Position numbers and translations under genes: made by a program
NCBI RefSeq assembly: GCF_020216685.1
Contig: NZ_JAIWNS010000068.1
Span: 1-10,000 of the forward strand
DNA length: 10,000 bases
Reading direction: 5' to 3'
DNA from: Methanospirillum hungatei
GTDB lineage: Archaea; Halobacteriota; Methanomicrobia; Methanomicrobiales; Methanospirillaceae
Shown here: positions 6,664 to 10,000 of the stretch, in pieces
Layout: each line of letters begins with the position of its first letter
Numbering within the stretch: position 1 is the stretch's first letter
Notes under the pieces: generated by a model
Databases searched by the model: none
Told to the model about the DNA's origin: nothing
Seen by the model: only the letters and a program-made list of their open reading frames with translations

Positions 6664-7992
6664 ATGACGCCAAAACAACAGGTACCAACAACACTCCTTA
6701 TCAGCTCACGCAAAGACCCGGCCGGTTCACTCATTCATGAAGAACTCTATTCTTTGCTAGAAGATGACAAAAGGGCTCATACCCATATCAGACACTGGCA
6801 TGCAGAAGAACGGCTTATCTATCTTGATGGCCCCTCCCTCCCCCATAATGCAGATAGGATCCTTTTTCTATCCCGCCATGCCAGTGAACGGCCACGGCCG
6901 GTTCTGACGGTCCACGTTACAGGAAATTTTGGATCTGCGGATTATGGGGGACGTCCGAACACCCTGACGCCTGCAGCAACCGACCTTATGCACGCTCTCA
7001 TCAACCGGCTGGTCATCCATGCTCCGGAAGGGTATGAGGTAATGTATGAGGCTACCCATCATGGTCCGACAGATATCTATCTCCCCTCCTGTTTTATCGA
7101 GCTCGGCAGTACAGAGAAGGAATGGAATGACCGGATTGCTGCCAGGGCAGTTGCACAATCCGTGCTTGATGCTCTACTCATGGATACATCACAAGTCATC
7201 CCTATGGCAGGATTTGGAGGGACACATTATGCCCAGCGTCAGACAGAGATCACAAAATTAACCAGAGGCGGCTTTGGTCATATAATGCCGTCCCGAGATA
7301 TCCCTCACCTGAATGATGCATTATTTCAGGATATCATCTCCTCCTCCGGTGCTGTTGCAATCTATATTGATGGGAAATCCATATCAGGAAAAGAGGAGCG
7401 GATGATCACCAGTCTTGCAGAGAAGCATACTATCCCGATCCTTGGTCAGGGGGATCTGATGCGGTTCTTTGATCTCCCGTTCTCTGAGTATATATCTATC
7501 AGAAACCTGGCAGAATCACTCATCCCCGGATCATCAATCATTCTCCATACCATCCTGGAGATGCCTAACCCCGTCTCCCTGACCATTCCGGGTGAGCTGA
7601 TCGATGAAGTCATGAAAGTAGCTGCAGAAGAGTTCATTTCTGCGCTAGACTCATTTCCAATCGTACATATGACCGGGAGAGGAAAAGCTTGTCATCCGGT
7701 TTTTATCACCGATGCAGCATTCAGCGGCAGAATATCGGATGAATTAATACATCTCTGCGTAACATTGTTACAGGACAGATACACCTGTTCTTTTGAGGGG
7801 GATTCTTTAATCATCAAAAAATTACGGTTTGATCCGAAGAAAGCCAAAGAACTGGGCATTCCTTCAGGCCCGCTCTATAGTGAGCTGATGGCAGGAAAGC
7901 CTGTCGAGGTTGGTGATTCGGTTATCTATCCGGAAATGGTGATGACAGAGACAGAAAAGCGGATTCACATTCCGCAGAGGCAGGCCAGATGA
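6664..7992 (+). CDS. dtdA: D-aminoacyl-tRNA deacylase, archaeal DTD2/GEK1 type with C-terminal extension
   Basis: Residues 1 to about 270 match archaeal DtdA: SSRKDPAG (14-21), a conserved [13 protein letters not shown] (84-96), EATHHGPTD (129-137), [12 protein letters not shown] (143-154) and [13 protein letters not shown] (183-195). The histidine-rich motifs are the presumed metal-binding active site. The enzyme hydrolyses D-amino acids from mischarged tRNAs in the cytoplasm. At 442 residues it is longer than the roughly 270-residue core; the extension (about 290-442) contains a [20 protein letters not shown] segment, similar to a motif also seen near the end of RNase Z-type proteins. From memory, haloarchaeal and methanomicrobial DtdA share this long form. 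The start is fixed by an in-frame stop at 6652-6654. The stop overlaps ftsZ by ATGA, so this gene leads the ftsZ operon. Confidence 0.9.
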   Translation: MTPKQQVPTTLLISSRKDPAGSLIHEELYSLLEDDKRAHTHIRHWHAEERLIYLDGPSLPHNADRILFLSRHASERPRPVLTVHVTGNFGSADYGGRPNTLTPAATDLMHALINRLVIHAPEGYEVMYEATHHGPTDIYLPSCFIELGSTEKEWNDRIAARAVAQSVLDALLMDTSQVIPMAGFGGTHYAQRQTEITKLTRGGFGHIMPSRDIPHLNDALFQDIISSSGAVAIYIDGKSISGKEERMITSLAEKHTIPILGQGDLMRFFDLPFSEYISIRNLAESLIPGSSIILHTILEMPNPVSLTIPGELIDEVMKVAAEEFISALDSFPIVHMTGRGKACHPVFITDAAFSGRISDELIHLCVTLLQDRYTCSFEGDSLIIKKLRFDPKKAKELGIPSGPLYSELMAGKPVEVGDSVIYPEMVMTETEKRIHIPQRQAR

Positions 7993-9077
7993 AATCAATC
8001 GTTGAAGAAGCGCTTAACAGGGCAAAGGCAGAGCAACAGATTCCGCAGAATAATAGTGATCTTGATGCTGTTCTCCGGACGATGACAACCCGGATATCAG
8101 TTATCGGTTGTGGCGGTGCCGGGTCAAACACCATAACCCGGATGAAGGATGAGGGGATTGCAGGAACCACCCTGTATGCCATCAATACCGATGCCATGCA
8201 TCTTGCAACCGTCAAGGCAGATCATCGGATTCTTATCGGAAGACAGCGGACACGGGGTCTTGGGGCAGGATCCTATCCGCAGGTCGGGGAAGAGGCAGCA
8301 CTTGAGAGTGAGCATGACATCCGCCGGGCTGTTGAAGACTCTGACATGGTCTTTATCACCGCGGGTCTTGGCGGGGGAACTGGTACCGGGTGTGCTCCGG
8401 TGGTTGCACGGGCAGCCCATGAAGAAGGTGCCCTGACAATAGCCATAGTCACTCTCCCCTTCTCATCTGAAGGGGCCATCAGGATGGAGAATGCCGAGGC
8501 AGGACTTGAACGTCTTCGTGATGTTGCAGACACCGTTATTGTGGTTCCCAATGACCGGCTTATTGAGGTTGTTCCGAAATTGCCCCTCTATGCCGCATTC
8601 AAGGTAGCCGACGAGGTCCTGATGCGGGCGGTCAAAGGTATCACCGAACTTATCACCGTACCAGGTCTGGTAAACCTTGATTTTGCTGATGTTCGGGCCA
8701 TCATGGAGAAAGGAGGAGTTGCCATGATCGGGATGGGTGAGAGTGATGCCCAGGACAAGTCTGCGGATTCGGTGCGAAAAGCCATACGATCTCCCCTCCT
8801 TGACATCGATATCTCCTGCGCCACCTCAGCTCTCGTCAATGTTACCGGCGGTCCGGACATGACCATGGCTGAAGCTGAGGGGGTTGTTGAAGAGGTTTAT
8901 GCCCTGATTGACCCTGATGCACGGATAATATGGGGAGCACAGATAGATCCGACGATGCAGAACACCATCAGGACTCTGCTTATCCTGACCGGCGTTCGGT
9001 CGCCACAAATATATGGTAGAAATGAAAAAAATAACCCGAAATTTCAGAGACACTTTGAGATTGATTTTCTGAAGTGA
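7989..9077 (+). CDS. ftsZ: Cell division GTPase FtsZ
   Basis: This 362-residue tubulin-like GTPase polymerises into the division ring. After a polar 33-residue N-terminal extension come the nucleotide-binding loop [10 protein letters not shown] (38-47), AINTDAMHL (64-72), the tubulin signature GGGTGTG (128-134), PNDRL (187-191), and the T7 catalytic loop NLDFADV (229-235) with Asp231 and Asp234, so the GTPase looks intact. The C-terminus ends in a short linker and HFEIDFLK, resembling the archaeal C-terminal peptide thought to bind SepF. The N-terminal ALNRAKAE stretch and the location beside secE fit archaeal FtsZ1, but the FtsZ1/FtsZ2 assignment would need a tree. Translation is coupled to dtdA (ATGA), with weak GAGG upstream. 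Confidence 0.96.
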   Translation: MKSIVEEALNRAKAEQQIPQNNSDLDAVLRTMTTRISVIGCGGAGSNTITRMKDEGIAGTTLYAINTDAMHLATVKADHRILIGRQRTRGLGAGSYPQVGEEAALESEHDIRRAVEDSDMVFITAGLGGGTGTGCAPVVARAAHEEGALTIAIVTLPFSSEGAIRMENAEAGLERLRDVADTVIVVPNDRLIEVVPKLPLYAAFKVADEVLMRAVKGITELITVPGLVNLDFADVRAIMEKGGVAMIGMGESDAQDKSADSVRKAIRSPLLDIDISCATSALVNVTGGPDMTMAEAEGVVEEVYALIDPDARIIWGAQIDPTMQNTIRTLLILTGVRSPQIYGRNEKNNPKFQRHFEIDFLK

Positions 9078-9082
9078 TATAC

Positions 9083-9274
9083 ATGGAAATCCCCAAACTA
9101 GACATCAATTTAAACGAGGAACTTTTCCGCAAATACATGCGTATCCTCAAACTGGCCCGCTTTCCAACACGGGATGAGTATACAAAAATAGCACTCGTCG
9201 CTGCGGCAGGTGTCGTACTGATTGGAATTATCGGGTTTGCAATCTACGAACTCTTCCTTGTACTTCCGGCCTGA
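9083..9274 (+). CDS. secE: Preprotein translocase subunit SecE/Sss1 (Sec61 gamma)
   Basis: This 63-residue protein has an amphipathic N-terminal helix (LFRKYMRILKLARFPTRDEY) followed by one hydrophobic membrane segment (about residues 39-60, IALVAAAGVVLIGIIGFAIY). That is the architecture of archaeal SecE/Sss1, which clamps SecY at the membrane. ATG 9083 is chosen because GTGAT (9074-9078), a partial Shine-Dalgarno match, lies 4 bases upstream. The GTG at 9074, overlapping the ftsZ stop, would add only three residues (MIY) and cannot be fully excluded. Location between ftsZ and spt5 is the standard euryarchaeal arrangement. The 5-base gaps on both sides indicate co-transcription. Confidence 0.93.
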   Translation: MEIPKLDINLNEELFRKYMRILKLARFPTRDEYTKIALVAAAGVVLIGIIGFAIYELFLVLPA

Positions 9275-9279
9275 TTCGT

Positions 9280-9762
9280 ATGGAGAATGAACACCGTCTT
9301 ACCCGCATTTTTGCGGTAAAGACCACAAACCGGGCAGAACGGTCGGTCGCAGACAATATCGACAAGGCGGTGCGGGACGCGGATAATGATATCCGGGTTA
9401 TGTCAGTTATTGTCCCTGACGAACTGAAAGGATATGTTCTGGTAGAGACCGATGAGCCGATTGCCAGGGTTCAGGAACTGATGGAACATGTTCCCAGTGC
9501 GCGCACTGTCCTCCCAGGAGTTACCACCCTGGAAGAAGTCGGTCACTACCTGATACCAAAACCAGCAGTCAGTGGCATTGACGAAGGGACGATTGTTGAG
9601 CTTATCAACGGTCCGTTCAAAGGAGAAAAAGCGGTAGTCAAGCGTGTAGACGCCTCAAAAGAAGAGATTACCGTTGAGCTGTATGAAAGTGTTCTGCCAA
9701 TTCCCATCACGGTTCGCGGTGACCATGTCAGAGTCATCGACCGTGGTGAGGACGACTCATAA
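9280..9762 (+). CDS. spt5: Transcription elongation factor Spt5 (archaeal NusG)
   Basis: This 160-residue protein has the two-domain layout of archaeal Spt5. The NGN domain (about 9-90) starts with IFAVKTTNRAERSVAD and includes ELKGYVLVE (48-56), which contacts the RNA polymerase clamp with Spt4. The KOW domain (about 98-152) has GTIVELINGPFKGEKAVVKRVD followed by EEITVELYE. It increases RNA polymerase processivity and may link transcription to the ribosome. No recognisable ribosome binding site precedes ATG 9280, but the gene follows secE by 5 bases, so translation could rely on reinitiation. A hairpin and T-tract follow the stop, so the next ribosomal gene is at least partly separately transcribed. 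Confidence 0.95.
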   Translation: MENEHRLTRIFAVKTTNRAERSVADNIDKAVRDADNDIRVMSVIVPDELKGYVLVETDEPIARVQELMEHVPSARTVLPGVTTLEEVGHYLIPKPAVSGIDEGTIVELINGPFKGEKAVVKRVDASKEEITVELYESVLPIPITVRGDHVRVIDRGEDDS

Positions 9763-9769
9763 GGTATCT

Positions 9770-9798
9770 CCGGCACCTGCCGGGACATATTCTTTTTT
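9770..9798 (+). terminator. Hairpin and T-tract after spt5
   Basis: CCGGC-ACCT-GCCGG (9770-9783) forms a 5-bp GC stem with a 4-base loop (a perfect 14-base palindrome). It is followed about 10 bases later by six T (9793-9798). The gap is long for an intrinsic terminator, but archaeal termination depends mainly on the T-run, so partial termination before rpl11 is plausible. Confidence 0.4.
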
Positions 9799-9812
9799 AT
9801 CTATCCTTCCAA

Positions 9813-9822
9813 CCTTTATGAA
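9813..9822 (+). promoter_or_regulatory. Putative TATA box for the ribosomal L11 operon
   Basis: CCTTTATGAA (9813-9822) resembles an archaeal TATA element. Initiation near 9843 would give a leader of about 17 bases containing GGTGAT (9849-9854), a good anti-16S match 5 bases before ATG 9860. Together with the hairpin upstream, this suggests the ribosomal genes have their own promoter. Confidence 0.4.
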
Positions 9823-9859
9823 CCCAGATGGACATAACCGTCCTGACTGGTGATACACA

Positions 9860-10000
9860 ATGGCAGAAGTAGTCGAGGTACTAGTACCCGGTGGCAAAGC
9901 CACTGCTGGTCCGCCACTTGGTCCGGCACTGGGTCCCCTTGGTATCAACGTCAAAGCTGTTGTTGATGAGATTAACAAAAAAACCGCATCCTTCAATGGT
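9860..10000 (+). CDS. rpl11: Large ribosomal subunit protein L11 (uL11), N-terminal 47 residues, partial
   Basis: The gene runs off the right edge. The product begins [21 protein letters not shown], followed by [21 protein letters not shown], the strongly conserved proline- and glycine-rich N-terminal domain of archaeal L11, which binds the GTPase-associated centre of 23S rRNA. GGTGAT lies 5 bases upstream of ATG 9860 as ribosome binding site. In Euryarchaeota L11 is normally followed by L1, L10 and L12, which should lie beyond the window. Only the N-terminal domain is visible, but identification is secure. Confidence 0.96.
   Translation, partial: MAEVVEVLVPGGKATAGPPLGPALGPLGINVKAVVDEINKKTASFNG

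Noticed and set aside
8124-8866. Several minus-strand frames opposite ftsZ
   Set aside because: They are Pro/Ser-rich shadows of the strongly conserved FtsZ frame with no start signals.
9074-9076. GTG start of secE overlapping the ftsZ stop
   Set aside because: The same bases form a partial Shine-Dalgarno match for ATG 9083, which gives the usual SecE N-terminus.
1-10000. CRISPR arrays, insertion sequences, tRNA/rRNA genes, phage or defence systems
   Set aside because: I saw no spaced direct repeats, terminal inverted repeats, transposase-like proteins or cloverleaf-like stretches; coding density leaves almost no room.

Overview
The window looks like a chromosomal segment of a methanogenic archaeon. 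It carries two genes for coenzyme F430 synthesis (cfbA, cfbE), a methanogenesis marker 9 protein, and an archaeal gene order of ftsZ, secE (Sss1), spt5 and rpl11. The long archaeal D-aminoacyl-tRNA deacylase, two tandem moeA genes and moderate base composition suggest Methanomicrobiales, possibly near Methanospirillum. That placement rests on recognition alone; no search was run.

Layout, left to right. Minus strand 1-674: cfbA, then the start of cfbE, overlapping at their stop and start codons. A 178-base divergent spacer (675-852) holds promoters for both directions. Plus strand 853-3361: three tightly overlapping genes, namely a TIM-barrel protein fused to the Cys-rich methanogenesis marker 9 domain, a CitG-like (triphosphoribosyl-dephospho-CoA synthase family) protein, and a DUF447 flavin-reductase-like protein. 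Minus strand 3365-6611: a 58-residue cysteine-containing protein, moeA, and a second moeA fused to a periplasmic-binding-protein-like domain, all overlapping by ATGA. This operon converges on the previous one with 3 bases between stop codons and ends in a terminator-like hairpin. A 52-base AT-rich divergent spacer (6612-6663) follows. Plus strand 6664-10000: dtdA, ftsZ, secE, spt5, then a hairpin plus T-tract, a TATA-like element and the 5' part of rpl11.

How the genes work together. The left part serves methanogen cofactors: nickel insertion and final ring closure of F430 on one strand, and on the other a methanogen-typical operon of unknown function whose CitG-like member could plausibly make a ribosyl-phosphate linkage in cofactor synthesis. 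The middle operon completes molybdenum or tungsten cofactor, needed by formylmethanofuran and formate dehydrogenases. The right part is core machinery: tRNA proofreading, cell division, protein export, transcription elongation and ribosome. I saw no mobile elements, CRISPR arrays, tRNA or rRNA genes. The least explained items are the 58-residue protein and the marker 9/CitG-like/DUF447 operon.
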